A stretch of 64,000 nucleotides of DNA from Gnetum montanum (taxonomy: Eukaryota > Streptophyta > Gnetopsida > Gnetales > Gnetaceae). The position numbers and the translations under genes are program-made. The DNA is taken from assembly GCA_015680685.1 (NCBI GenBank), contig MNCI01002198.1, positions 144,991 to 208,990 of the forward strand, given 5' to 3'. Numbering within the stretch: position 1 is the stretch's first letter; every line of letters starts with the position of its first letter. Below are positions 36,030 through 47,947 of this stretch, piece after piece. The notes under the pieces were generated by a model that saw only the letters and a list, made by a program, of their open reading frames with translations, was not told where the DNA came from and searched no databases.

Positions 36030-36165
36030 GTGGGAGGTCGGGGGTTCGACCTTGACCCCCACTATTTTTTATTTAAAAGAAAAATTTGATGGCCAGCAAG
36101 GGCCACGCAGGCCCTGTAAAGGACCGTGCTGGCCTGCCAGCCGTGTAGGCCCTGGAAGGGCCGCA
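36030..36165. other. GC-rich inverted-repeat patch
   Basis: GTGGGAGGTCGGGGGTTCGA (36030) folds on GACCCCCAC. A block of GGCC-rich short inverted repeats (36092-36160) then follows inside very AT-rich DNA. A GGTTCGA box and T-runs recall a pol III SINE end, but no A box was found. Confidence 0.3.
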
Positions 36166-37311
36166 CTCATTCAACACAGAATTTCATAGTAATCAAAAGA
36201 ATAGGAGTAAGTGATAAAAGTATTACACGGATGATTCATAAAAATTTTACGATCCAACCATTTCAAATTCATTTTTCTCAAAAACCTTTTGAGAATTAGT
36301 CAATTCTAGTAGCAAAAAAGATTCTGCTCCATAACGGCATTGTTTTTGCGACAAACGTGTGTTGCCCATTTATTTCCATCTGTGATTGCTTGTTGGTCGC
36401 TGAATCTGTATTTTTGCCTCCAAATCGGTACTATTTTTGTGCAGCATCGGATCATTACTCTCTTCAGGTAATCATCATTTTATTTCATTTTCTCTTATCA
36501 TTTTTCATTCGTCTTCTTTTTTCAAAGCTCTTCCTAATCTACATATTCGCTTCTGTAGGTGTCACTGATTTTCGTAAGTCTCTGCGCGCTCTTTGTTGCT
36601 GCACTTTAGCAATTTTAGGCTTTCTTTTGATTATGCAATTGTATGTTCGACTAAACCTATTGACGCCCTAGCTTCCTCTCTCGTCCGATACTTTAAGACT
36701 TATAGTAGGAACTGGCTTATATCTGGATAGGATTTTCTCTGTTCGGAAGAAATTGTTTATAGGATTCCTAGGGCTGCCTAATTTCTCTGTTTTAGCCTTT
36801 TGGCCTTTCCTAGTATTGTTTATATGCACTTTTTCTTCCGCGAATTTTACATATCTTAGTTTCCTCACCGTTTTAGTTTCCTCACCGTTTTATGTGCACT
36901 GGGGCTTTTTAATTCTTTGCTTATCATCTTGGATTTCGGGGTTGCTATTGGTTCGTTTGATTAGTTTATTCAAGTGAGATTTCGGTATGATGCAATAGAT
37001 ATGATGTTCCGTACTTTTAAAAGCCTCACTCGTAACATGAGGTAAGCAAATTTTGTTGAAATGTTTTCATTTTTTTATGTGCTCGAAGATTTTCGGGTGT
37101 TTTGTGACATATAAAACAGTTCTTTCTTATATACAAAATTGTTTTCCGTTTTTCATTATACATAATCTTTTTGCGTTCCTGCTTTTCCTTATCTGGTTTA
37201 CATTTAATTTCGTTTCATGCTGCAGCAGCAGTGTGATTAGGATTAAAGAATTTCGTGTTGTCTTGTATAAGAGCATCGTCTGCAACACTCAATTCCAGTG
37301 GAAACTTGTAT

Positions 37312-37417
37312 CACAGGATATCAGTACGACTGAGGAGTCTACCTTCATTCTTTTTGTCCTCCTTGCACAGGATATCAGTACGACTGAGTCTACCTTCTTT
37401 CTTTTTGTCCTCCTTGT
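37312..37417 (+). repeat. Two-copy tandem duplication, about 54 bp
   Basis: ACAGGATATCAGTACGACTG...TTTTTGTCCTCCTTG occurs twice in a row (about 37312-37366 and 37367-37417) with a 3-bp indel (GAGGAG against GAG) and one substitution. Confidence 0.8.
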
Positions 37418-37942
37418 GGCGCGACGTGAATACGCAATGAAGTCCAAATTTTGATATGCGAAACGGCTGGACGGTTAGGGTACTTGAACGTGTTTGGCTT
37501 TGATTTTGAAGGGGTATTCATCCACATGGAAGTATGAAGACTCTTCTGTGAATTTCAATAGAAAAGTTGAGAACGTTGAATGCTCTTCTACGAATTCCAG
37601 TGGAATTTACAGCTTTAGATTTAAGTTGTTATTTTGTATTATGTAAAATTAAAATATTGAGGGAGAAAATCCCGCTGGATGCCATTGCACTTTCTTTCAA
37701 CCTTCAGTCATTTCTCATGTTGATGTAGTTATTAATTTGTGTATGGACAAAGGATCTTACCTCGCTGGGTGCGCTTACGGGGTCGGTCCAAAATATAATA
37801 AAGATCGATAGTTTTCAGTGGGCAGCGAAACCTGCCTTGGGCGTTTGCACGCTCACCGTCTCTCCGGTTTGATTTCTTTTTCATTTAGCATTTATTTATT
37901 CCGCAGATAACGCAAGTACCGACTAAATTGATATTTTGATAT

Positions 37943-37997
37943 CTTGGCCCGAATATCGAAATGAACGTGGCCTTGATGATGAGATATTCAGGCCGAG
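37943..37997 (+). other. Strong stem-loop in the CpG-rich patch
   Basis: CTTGGCCCGAATATC (37943-37957) pairs with GATATTCAGGCCGAG (37983-37997): 13 Watson-Crick pairs, one G-U and one mismatch, with a 25-base loop. Two smaller hairpins lie upstream (GGCAG...CTGCC near 37830; GGGCGT...ACGCTC near 37847). The direct repeat AGTACCGACT flanks it. A structured RNA is possible but not identified. Confidence 0.4.
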
Positions 37998-38539
37998 TAC
38001 CGACTGACGATAGGAGTTACGCCTCTTGTGCATTCTTTAGATTCAAAACTTGAGTATTCAATTATCATTTCTGGACATGGTACCAGTCAATTTTGTTTTT
38101 GTTACTGTTATAGCTGGAATGTGCGTTCTGGGTTTCATCCTTTGGTTCTATTGTACAACCCTCAAACTAGATGCATGGATTAAGGTTCTTGCGTTGATTG
38201 CTCATCTGATTTTTGCACCGTGTGATAATAACTTACATGCCCAATGGTGCTATGGTGCTGTGTGCTCTCTGATATTCAAAGGTAATGGACATGGCATCTT
38301 GTTATATTTGATATCTTTTAATTCAAAATCTTACGGTGAATGGTAGCCTTGAATTTATGGTCTCCCTGGATTATTTACATGTACTTAACAAAACCTTTAA
38401 AAATTAATTTTAAATACTGAAACTGAAATTTTTACTTCTGGATCATTTGGTTATGAAAATTCAGCTTCTCGTAGACCGCCCAAGAAAGGCAAATTCCCAT
38501 GGCAAATTGAGTAGCGTGGGAGCCACAATTAATGTTGTG

Positions 38540-38825
38540 AGATGAAATCTTGCATGCTACTAGTTGAAGAGTTGCAGGTTGCAATGCTGTCCTTTGAATT
38601 TTGCAGCACGGGTTTGTTGCTGGAAGCATGAAATTTGTTCGATGAAATGTTTGAACGAGACGCTGTGTTATGGAAGAGTATAATGTTGGCCTTTTTGTAG
38701 TATTTCGGATATAGGGACGCCATTTAGGAGAGTGCAGAGTAAAAATTTGATTCCAGGAACCATGATGATTTCTGGTATGCACAAAATGAACATGGCAGGG
38801 AGGCTGTTGGGTTATTTCAGGCATT
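38540..38825 (+). pseudogene. PPR protein pseudogene fragment
   Basis: The plus frame reads NLFDEMFERDAVLWKSIMLA (from 38633), then after stops WYAQNEHGREAVGLFQ (38770-38819), which follow the plant PPR pattern (LFDEM.ERD...W..MI..YAQNGHGREA..LF). An upstream out-of-frame CNAVL...GFVAGSM block fits the preceding repeat. PPR proteins bind organelle RNA. Only about two repeats remain, with several stops and a frameshift. Confidence 0.6.
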
Positions 38826-39050
38826 ATTATTATTATTTTTAAATTTCAGCCATTTCTAGTAACATATTATCGTTATATGCAACCTTCTTGAAATTGTTGG
38901 CGTCTAAAGATGGGTAAATACCCTATCTTTTGATACTCCAGCACCAATGGATATAGTTGTACGTGAGCTTATCACCAATTCCAAACTAATTCAGAACACC
39001 CTTGAATCTAGAATGTCTATAAAAACTCAATATATAGATAAGTTACTTTT

Positions 39051-39144
39051 GTTGAACATTTGAGACTTTGAGTCCATCAACAACTAATATCTTCATNCGT
39101 TGAACATTTGAGACTTTGAGTCCATCAACAACTAATATCTTCAT
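39051..39144. other. Assembly join: N flanked by exact 46-base duplicates
   Basis: 39051-39096 and 39099-39144 are identical, with N at 39097. An unmerged contig overlap is the simplest reading. Confidence 0.85.
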
Positions 39145-39299
39145 AGACACCAGTTGGATTGTCCAAATTAAAGAGACAAACAATTACGTAATCTAGATAA
39201 TGTTTACTCTGTTGATCTGCTTCTTATAGAATTAGAAAGGAAGAATCAAGGGATTATAAAAGAAGAGCAAGTCGACACAACTCTCCTAGCCCTTCGTCC

Positions 39300-40817
39300 T
39301 CTTCATTACCCTCATTAATAGACTAATGAAGATGAACATAGATGTAGGAATACAACTTCATGAAGGGAATGAGACCTATTTTCTAGTAGAGATGAAAGGA
39401 AAGATCAAGAAAAATACCATGAAGAAGGAAGAAACTATGATGAAGGTAAAGAAGAAGATAGATATAGAGAGAGAATGTAGAGGAGAATGAATGATGAAGA
39501 ATATGAAAGGGACCATCACCATTATAATAGAGATCATAATGAATCCATAAATTATGATGAATCCCTTCTAGCCACTAGAAGCATAATAAATATTATAGAG
39601 TTAGTTTTCATTTTGATAAGGTAGCAAAAATATAGCTACATCAAGCAACTCAACGTGAAAAATATTTTGAAGTTTGAGAGGGGATATAATTCTTATTCAC
39701 AACATCACCTCCAAGCTTTTCATGATGCATTTGCACTTTAAAATATTGCGAATAATGGAAAAAAACTTAAGTTGTTTTCAAGAAAGCTAAAAGCTGTATT
39801 GATCCTTAGAATTAGACTCTAACTACCAATGGACCACAATGATGGAACTCTTTAGTGATAAATACCAAACTTATTCAAGAATGTTGAATTTGAGAAAGAA
39901 AATTGAAGAATGAAAATAATGAATTCATGAGTCCCATGACACAACCATGAGTAGATATTATGCACTTCTACATATATGCCCTAGGCATGATTTCTCTCAA
40001 AAATTATAACTTAGGCACATCATTGATGAGTTAATAAAAAAAGAAGAGACTTTGAAAATATATACCCAAGTGAGACTATTGGAAATGAGAGCCCATTGAA
40101 TGTAGCATTTCATTGATTAAGTTACAAAGAGAGAAGGTGAGCTAAGGAAAAGAGAGTTTGTAGAAGAATATAATAGGGACCCATGTTGTGAAAAAGAGAT
40201 GTGTGATTTTGTGATATACAAGAAGAAGATCTTATGAAATAAGTGATTTAAAGAAAGATCTTAGTGATCCAAAAATCTATCTTTGACATTGTGGAAAAAG
40301 TCAGCAAGGTGTATAATTTTATAAATAAAAAATTTCCAATAGCATTGAAGATAGTAGAAGAGAAGGACATGTAAGCATTATCAAAGGAAAAATACATAAA
40401 GAAAAAGGAGGAGGTAATAACATGTACAAGTAAAATGAAAAAGTAGTTGTTGTGGAAGAAGTCTTTGATTTTGAATCAAAAAGTTATGATAGGTATAATT
40501 TATGTTAATAGGAATAATTATGAGGATGTTATCCTATCATGATCCATTTACATGAATTAAGAGCATACACATTAAATCTAGTGTTAAAAATAATGATCAA
40601 AGAGATTACTTTATCCACAAGGTAACTAAAAATATTTCTATTAGCAATAACTATATTACCTAACTAGGGCTCATCCTATTACCAGTAGTGGAAAAACTCA
40701 CAATTGTGGGAAATTCCATTACTAAAATAGTAATATCATTATAGATAACTAGATTCATATGGTTACTATGTTTAGCAGCCTATTTCTCCTAAGGTATCTC
40801 TACTCATGCATCTTACC
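39300..40817 (+). pseudogene. Athila gag (outer element, left part)
   Basis: The plus strand encodes MELFSDKYQTYSRMLNLRKK (39840), HICPRHDFS (39990), LRHIIDEL, EGELRKREFVEEYNRDP (40140) and LDSYGYYV*QPISPK (near 40750). Each matches the minus-strand gag of the inserted element (ELFNDKYQTYSR, LRHLIDGL, EGELQKRESVQEYKRDP, LDPYGYYMQQPISP). The frame is interrupted at 40823 by that element and the same gene resumes at 51043. Many stops. Confidence 0.75.
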
Positions 40818-40822
40818 CTCAT
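40818..40822 (+). repeat. Target-site duplication, left copy (CTCAT)
   Basis: CTCAT directly precedes the LTR; the right copy at 51038-51042 reads CTCAC, one C/T change. Confidence 0.6.
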
Positions 40823-41567
40823 TGATGAGTGGCGAGGTACCCCTACACTCAACCATACGAATATGAGTGTTAAATGTGCGATTCGGTCGAACTCCGCAGA
40901 CTAAGTGCCTACACGCCTTATGGAACACTTAAGGTTAATCATTCGTTGTCTTCTTAGACTTACTTGTATTTGTTACGGTTGTATGGTTAAGTAAGTCTGG
41001 GGTATGTGATTTTTATATCTTTTAAGTTTTATCGCCTATGCTAGGAGGGAAAAGGTGAAGAGACTACTTGACTAACTTTAACTAACTAAGTCTTAATTAA
41101 CCTAGCATCAGTATCTGTTTCCACTTGCCGTTCACACCTTGAACCAATGCAACCTTCTGGGATTACCAAGCGTAACGCACGTGCTCGAAGCGGTTGTACT
41201 GAATGCACTTAACTAGGAGTGTTGAGGGTTGAGAGAGATTAATTAACTAATAAAGCATTTAAACAATTAACAATAATTAAAGTCCTAATTAGCTTAGTCC
41301 ATGCATTGCAAGGTTTATCCAAAAAGTTCGTCTTTATTTCCATACACAAACTTGTGCTCAGGTACAATATTTGCTCGAATAAAGATCCATTCACTTTGGG
41401 ACTCCTACTGTGGGCACATGGAAATTACTCTAACTTTGGAATGGAAAAACTGCAAGAGTTTGGCTAAGGTCTAGATTTAGATGGCGAAACAAGGGAGAGT
41501 TACCTCTTATTTATAGATTTGGTGGCGTGTTGCGATATCGCGGCCCATGCGATATCATGTCCCATCA
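40823..41567 (-). mobile_element. 3' LTR of the inserted Athila element
   Basis: Minus-strand LTR TGATGGGACATGATATCGCA...CGCCACTCATCA, 745 bp. TATA CTATAAATA is at 41508-41516. GATATCGC palindromes precede it (41530-41558). A purine tract (CATGGGGGTA) lies just outside at 41568-41577, as expected before a 3' LTR. Confidence 0.9.
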
Positions 41568-43466
41568 TACCCCCATGATTGAATGAAAACTCGTCCTCGA
41601 GTTCCTTACAAAATATTGGAAAGGTATGGGATTATTGACTTGAATGGAATTAATGGTGAATGGGATGACATGTGAATGGATCATCATTACAGAACATGAC
41701 AAAACTGGTGTTCACAACAACAAGAGTGAGCACTTTATACATTTGACATCAGGCCTTATTTGGCAGCTAAGAGAGAAGAGAGAAGAAGGCTACTGCTACC
41801 AATGCCAAGATTGCACCTTTTGTTGTCCATCCGTAAGCGCGCCATCCATCTCGTTCCTTGTGTAGCTGCTTCAGCATCGATCCATTCTAAGTGTTCTCTC
41901 CAGATCCAATCCGTTGTTGTATGATTGCCATCTGCACACACAACACAGTCTTTATATTAGCAAGGGTAAATGAATCACAATGCAGTAGATACCTTGCTTC
42001 GGTGAAAGGTCCATTTGCTGAGTTGTGGTATGGCTGATACGGATCTGGAGATATAATAGGGGTGACTACTGAAGGTGTAGGGGTTAGGAGAAAATCAAAA
42101 AAATTGGGTCAGGACCTCCATGACTAAGAGCAAACCTTCGATAGCGATAGAAGGGAGAAAGAAAAGGAATAAGAAAGATGGAGAAAAAGAGACAACTGTA
42201 ACATCGATGAAATGGATGTCAAAATGGAAATGAACAAAATAAGGTTGATTGCAAAATTTTTTAAGGGAAATAAATTAATTGATGTACCAAAGAGGAATGC
42301 CAGTGGGTCCTCCCCAAAGCAGGCTTATGCCTTTAATGCCCTGACCCACATTCAAAGAGTTCGTAGGCTCTGGGAATGTCACTTGAAAACAAAAGGTTAA
42401 ATTCTTAACCATAAGAATTTACCACAAAGAAAACAGTGCATCAACTAAAATATACACTAATGATACAATTGGCAATGAGGTGAACAATGGAGAAAAGGAT
42501 GGAGAGAAGAGAATGAAATGGAATCTCAAGAACAAGGTGGTGTACAGCCCCTTGTGTATTTAATGATTAATGTGACTTAGTAGATCCCATTCCAAGTCCA
42601 GCCTCAAACAAACCACATCCAGTGACTTTGCATTAATACATTCGGCCAATCTATCCACTTGAAGTAATAAGAATGCATCCCCCAAAGAGCCACTACCATT
42701 CTGACGAAGCGGAGGAAGAGAGAATAGGAAGCGAGAAGGGCCTTAGTGAGAGGGAACATGTTTATTTTAGTTTCATAACTAGTGCTTGTAGCCCAAATGT
42801 TTATTTCGTCTAAGAGGTGTGCTTTGAATCCTCACTATTTTTTTTTGTGTTTATACATGAGAACCACACTATGCAAAGACTTTGTTATTTTTATTAGCTC
42901 AACTTCTCGATGATGGAGTAATGTTGGAATGGTAAGAAAACTCCAAAAAGAAAACATCCAAGCACCCAAGAGAAAGGCTAACACAAATGCATCAATTTCC
43001 CTTGAAGTTACACCCTTTTCAATCCTTGAGTCTTTCCTTAGTTTGAGAAATGCCCAATCACCGATTCGTTATAGTTCTTATTTAGAAAGGGACTGTACAT
43101 TTCCAAGCTGAGAGAGACCATAGAAATTTATGGATGTATGGATGAAGTGGACTCATTTCCTGCTATATCAAAAGAACCATACCTTAATATCAACATTATA
43201 ACTTAAAGGTAAAAACCAAACATTAGCAATCAATAGAGGATGGTTCATACCATCTTTGGAGCACTTATTAAATGACAAACTTAATAAAATGGATAACACA
43301 CACACACACACACACACACAAAGAAATGAAAAAGTATAAACGATGTTGTAAAAAAAAAAAAACAAGAAAAGTTAAAGAAATTGTAAAAAGGTAATGTGTA
43401 GAACGAAAACGTGTAAGACAAAAATGTGGAAAACAAAAACTAAAAAGAACTGAGGGCCCCGAATGA
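41568..43466 (-). other. 3' untranslated region of the Athila element
   Basis: No envelope-like gene was found. A 25-base (AC)n run lies at 43296-43320. The rest is AT-rich with short frames lacking similarity. GAACTCGAGGACGAG near 41590 (minus) is text often found near the 3' end of plant gypsy elements. Confidence 0.5.
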
Positions 43467-45490
43467 TCAGCATAGGTGGCCATCTCCCCCATGACTGAAT
43501 TGAAAGGGAGAGATCCAAAATAACAAGCGTGGTTGTCCATTATCAGAGGTGTAATTTGCACTGGCTATTCTTGGTTCATGGAAGGGTTTGGTTTGTTGCA
43601 CATTGACCAGTAATCTTTTATTAGGGCTTTCAAGTTTGTATATTGTCATGGCTCTCGAGGGAAAGGTTGTATGAATAATGTAGGGTCCTTCCCACAATGT
43701 TTGAAATTTTGTACATTGTGGTACATGTGTGGGGTTCTAGTAAAGGACCTTGTCTCCTGGTTGGTACTTAACCCTTCAAATTCTTAAGTCATGACATTGT
43801 TTATTATGTGCATTATGCAACTCATTTGACAACAAAGCAACCAATCTATTCTCGTCTAGCATGTTTAGAGCTGTCAATGTTTGTTTTTGTGCTAGGTCGA
43901 GGTCAAGGTGAAGGTCACATGCTGATGGGACGCGATATCGCATGGGCTGCAATATCGCGTATGCGATATCACGGTGCACCATCATATCTATAAATAAGAG
44001 GCGGCTCTTCCTTGTTTTCTCATCTAGATCTAGCCCTTAGGGAAACTTTGGCAGTTTTACCTCTCTAGAGATAGAATATTTTCCATGTGCCTGTAGTAGG
44101 AGCTCCAAAGTGAATGGATCTTTATTCAAGCAGATATTGTACTTGAACACATATTTGTATACGGAAATAAAGACGAACTTCTTGGATAAACCTTGCAGTG
44201 CATGGAATAGGCTAAATAGGACTTTTATTTACTGTTATTTATTGTTTATCATTTAAATGCTTTATTAGTTATTAANAGAGATAAAACAAAAAAACTATAA
44301 AAATCATATACCTCATACTTACTTTACCATACACCGTGACAAATACAAGTAAGTCTGGAAAGAAAACGAATAATTAACCTTAAGTGTTCCATGAGGCGTG
44401 TAGGCACTTAGTCTGCGGAGTTCACACAGATCGCGCATGTTACACTTGTATTCGTATGGTTGAGTGTAGGGGTACCTCGCCACTCATCACATGCCATGGA
44501 TAGTGTACGGAGCTCAGTTTGTACTGGGAGCTTTGGAAGTTTTCCGTATACTAACTCATAAGGAGAGTAGCCTGTGGGGAGTTTCCAAGTGGAGCAGTAC
44601 GCCTAGAGAGTGTCGTTCAGTTTCGTGCTCCACTCTTGCCTAAATTTGCTAATTGTTCTTATTAATATTCTTGTAATCTCCTGATTAGTGACCTCGGCTT
44701 GGCCATTAGCTTAGGGGTGATAAGGTGTGGTCAATTTATGTTCAACCTCTAAGCGTTGCATCAACTTGCGAAAGATTGTACCCGTAAAATGTGTTCCATT
44801 ATCAGAGATGAGTGCACGTGGCACACCAAACCTATTTATGATTTGTTGTTGTATAAATCATGCAGTCATAGATGATGTGCAGTCTGTTACAGCAGCTGCT
44901 TCAGCCCATTTGGTTAAATAGTCAACAGCAACAATGATATAATATTTTCCATTGGACATCGGAGTAATGGGCCCCATAAAATCTATTCCTTAAATGTCAA
45001 AGGGTTCTAAAGGTTGAATCCATTGTTGTGGGCCCTCCATTCTAGTAGTTATTTCACCATCACATTGACAGCGCTCACAGGATTGGACAAATTGATGGGC
45101 ATCCCGAAATAGCGTTGGCTAGTAATATCCTGCAAGCAGGATCTTAATGGTCGTTCATCTCCCTACATAGTGGTCCCCATAGGGACCCTCATGAGCATCT
45201 TGGAGAACTCTTAATTGATCCTCATTGGGCACACATTATCAAACCAAGCCATCAGGATAGACTTTATAGAGTTGTCCCTTGATTTCCATGAAGTACTTGG
45301 TTTTATGAAGAAACTGTTACTTCTTCCTAAAGTCCAACCCCTGTGGTGTTTGTTGGGAAAGGAGATAAGTAAGAATGCTACTATACCAATTTATTCCCGT
45401 GGGTTGGTTATTCACTACACCGGCAAAGAGGGTTTTGTCAAGAAAGTGATTAGATACAACATATTCGTCCTCTTTGCTATCCCAGTGCAA
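43467..45490 (-). pseudogene. Athila integrase, split by a solo LTR
   Basis: The minus strand has GIDFMGPI (first Asp, near 44975), VPRALISDNGTHFTG (second Asp, 44800) and YHP*ANGQAEVTNQE (Glu, 44715), so the D-D-E triad is present despite stops. The C-terminal block is MWEGPYIIHTTFPSRAMTIY at 43697. The gene is cut at 43923-44489 by an opposite-strand solo LTR. Integrase inserted element DNA; several TAG/TAA stops kill it. Confidence 0.85.
43923..44489 (+). mobile_element. Solo Athila LTR inside integrase
   Basis: TGATGGGACGCGATATCGCA...CGCCACTCATCA with perfect 5-bp target duplications CATGC at 43918-43922 and 44490-44494. TATA CTATAAATAA is at 43989. It contains a single N at 44276, where comparison with 40823-41567 shows about 150-200 bp missing. 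A solo LTR results from recombination between the two LTRs of one element. Confidence 0.95.
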
Positions 45491-46740
45491 CTAAGATAAG
45501 TGATCTGCGACTACATTCTCGGTGCCTTTTCGATCTACTATTGTTAAGTCAAACTCCTGAAGGATTACCAACCAACGTATAATACGAGGGCTAACTGTTG
45601 GCTTGTTCATGAGGAACCTAATTGCACTATGATCCATATGAATATACACTTTGTAGCCTAACACATAGTGCCTAAATTTGTCCAGTGCAAACACTACAAC
45701 CATTAATTCATTTTCCGCAGTTGTGTAGTTGAGTTGTGCACCGACGCTACTCTTACTTGCATAGTGGATGTAATAAGGATGTTTTTGTTCATTTAACTGT
45801 GTCAGTACAGCTCCTAAGGCATAATTAGATGCGTCGATCATGATATGGAATGGTTTGGACTAGTCAGGGGCTTGTAGAATGGGAGTCTCCACAAGCCTCT
45901 GTTTTAGAGTTTAGAATGCTCGTTCACATTCCCTGGTCCATTTGAATGGTGAATCCTTCTTCATTAATTCCACCAATGATTTGGAAATTTTGGAGAAGTT
46001 CTCGATGAATCTCCTGTAGTAGCCAGTGTGTCCAAGAAATGATCGAATGTCTTTGATAGTTTCTGGTTGTTGGGTGATTCCTTGGATGACTTTAACCTTT
46101 TCCGGGTTCATCTCTATTCCTGACTATGAAATTTTATGCCCTAATACTATGCCCTCTTGAACCATAAACTGGCTTTTTTGCTAGTTGAGCTTCAGGTTGG
46201 TTTCAACACATCATTTTAGCACTTGCTCTAATCAGTCTAGGGCTTGATCAAAGCTTGTCCCATAAGCGGAGAAGTCGTCTATAAAGACTTCCACTCCGTT
46301 TCCTATCTGTTGTTGAAATATGCTTAAGACTAAACGTTGAAACGTAGTAGGAGCATTGCACAAGCCAAATGGCATTTATTTATATGTAAACGTTCCCCAG
46401 GGACTGGTGAACATTTTTTTGGCTTGATCTTCTGGTGCTATTCGTATTTGATTATATCCACTATACACATCTAGAAAACTATAATAGCGATGCCCTGCTA
46501 TAGTGTCTAATATTTGGTTAACGAATGGCAACAGGAAATGATCTTTGAATGTTGCCATGTTCAGTAGCCTAAAATCTATACACACCCTCCATTTGCCCCC
46601 CTTCTTAGGTACAATTACTAGAGGACTAGCCCATTCGCTATCTGCAATGGGGTATATGAACCCATCCTTAAGAAGTTGCTCTATCTCTTCTTTTACTATC
46701 TGTTTCAATTTTGGGTTCAATCACCTCTGCGGTTATTTTT
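45491..46740 (-). pseudogene. Athila reverse transcriptase and RNase H
   Basis: The minus strand reads EQLLKDGFIYPIADSEWASP (46680), WRVCIDFRLLNMATFKDHFL, SFLDVYSGYNQI, PWGTFTYK (46400), then FIDDFSAYG (catalytic DD, 46285), FLGHTGYYRRFIENF (46040), and RNase H with DASNYALGAVLTQLN (45835) and TAENELMVVVFALDKFRHYV. FIDDFSxYG is the Athila form of the RT motif. A few stops near 46380 and 46120 break the frame. Confidence 0.9.
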
Positions 46741-46774
46741 GAGGCTTCATGGAGGGGTTCGTGTAAATCCTATG

Positions 46775-47137
46775 TTAACATATCCTAGGATCTATTTCGG
46801 TTAATTTAGGATATGACCAGGCAAAGGCTGTTGACCATTTATTTATCACCTTCAACAATCTCTCTTTTTTCTTGGGAACAAGCTTTGTGTTGATGATTAT
46901 CGATTTTCCATTTTCAAGGGTCATGTATTCCAAACTGGTGGGCAATGATTTTAGATCTAGGGGCTCTTGTCTAAATCCCTTAGGAGTCTCCAACTTCCCC
47001 CAGTTAATGTTTTCTAAGTTAAAGGCTAGAAGTTGGCAACGAACTTGCTCTAGTGCGTCTGTGCTTTCAATGTAAGCACTAGTTATCCCCTCAGTTAGTT
47101 CCATGCATGTTATCGAGTTGCTCTCTTGATCAGCCAT
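46775..47137 (-). pseudogene. Athila pol spacer between protease and RT
   Basis: An open minus frame (TCMELTEGITSAYIESTDAL, FRQEPLDLKSLPTSLEYM, STAFAWSYPKLTEIDPRIC) bridges protease and RT. The same block, MESTKQLTSAYIDKMDEMK, appears in the outer Athila element near 52038. Confidence 0.75.
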
Positions 47138-47139
47138 CA

Positions 47140-47710
47140 GCCACTAGGTGTTTTCTTGTCGTGTGGCTACTGTATATAGGCACTTTTGTATGTCAATGTT
47201 TGGTGCACACCGATTGCATGCAAGCGATGTTAAACTTTGCATCACCCATGATTTCTGCATGCAATGGTACCCTGTGTCACTATATGCGATGCATGAAACT
47301 TTCTTCTTCTCAATCTTTCCAAAAGTATTTTTCTTGGATATTTCTAGGGAAAGATTGCGGATTCCTAGGCGTGCATCTATTGTACTCAGCCATGCCCTTC
47401 CCATTATTATCAGGAAGTTCCTTTTGTCATTGTTTATTTAGATCACCAGGAAATTAGCTAGGTATGACCAACCACCCACGGTGGTAACAATGTCCTCAAC
47501 CTGTCCCAAAGGAATAGTGATGGACTGGTCAGCTAGCTCTAAGCGAATATTGCTCTTGTTGAGTGGAGGCAGGTTCTAGGTTTTATATAATTCTTGTGAG
47601 ATTAAGTTGACTCCAGTGCCTGAGTCAAGAAGAGCCTTATGAGGTTCATTCCCAACGACTTGGAGATAAATTAGGGGGCTTCCAGGATCAGAGAATTTCT
47701 TGGGAAGGTG
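47140..47710 (-). pseudogene. Athila aspartic protease
   Basis: The minus strand has ALLDSGTGVNLISQELY near 47620 (catalytic DSG retained) and IIMGRAWLSTIDARLG near 47395. It processed the polyprotein. In-frame TAG near 47580 and a TAA near 47440. Confidence 0.8.
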
Positions 47711-47947
47711 GCCTACCTTAATCTAGTCAGTAATGGTATGTGTTAACATAATCGTGTGCATTGCGCACAATTTTTGGTTTGAAGGGGGTCTTAAAACCTT
47801 ACTTGGTACAGAGGTGTTTAGATGTTCAACCGCTTGTGAGGGTAAGGGCTTAGTTGGATTGTTGGTTCTGAAGAAAGGTCTTTTTAGCCTAAGATTGTTA
47901 GGATCAACTAAGAATTGAGGATTGGAAGCCCTCGTGACATTTGGTTG

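Larger units (their letters stand above)
36300..38430 (+). other. Gene-like, CpG-retaining stretch of unknown nature
   Basis: Unlike its neighbours this stretch keeps many CpGs (about 11 in 37780-37865), has T-rich intron-like parts and plausible splice sites (CTCTTCAG|GTAATC at 36475; TTCTGTAG|GTGTCA near 36560; ATTTTC|GTAAGT near 36574). It does not show the TAG-rich decay. A frame at 38050-38346 has a hydrophobic segment but no similarity I know. It may be the 5' part of a host transcript, a non-coding RNA locus or a relic of either. Confidence 0.35.

Noticed and set aside
36030-36080. SINE or tRNA-like pol III element (GGTTCGA box, T-run)
   Set aside because: No A box at proper distance and the fold is a simple hairpin, not a cloverleaf.
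37750-37870. Spliceosomal snRNA gene suggested by TCTTACCT and structured GC-rich text
   Set aside because: No match to plant U1, U2, U4, U5 or U12 sequence or promoter elements that I can recognise.
37971-38015. C/D box snoRNA (TGATGATGA ... CTGA)
   Set aside because: Box spacing of about 30 bases is too short and no guide pairing could be shown.
38050-38346. 98-residue frame with a hydrophobic segment
   Set aside because: No similarity recognised, no supporting splice or start context; kept only as part of the gene-like stretch.
41568-43466. Envelope-like ORF expected in some Athila elements
   Set aside because: No frame with signal or membrane segments and no coding texture was found.
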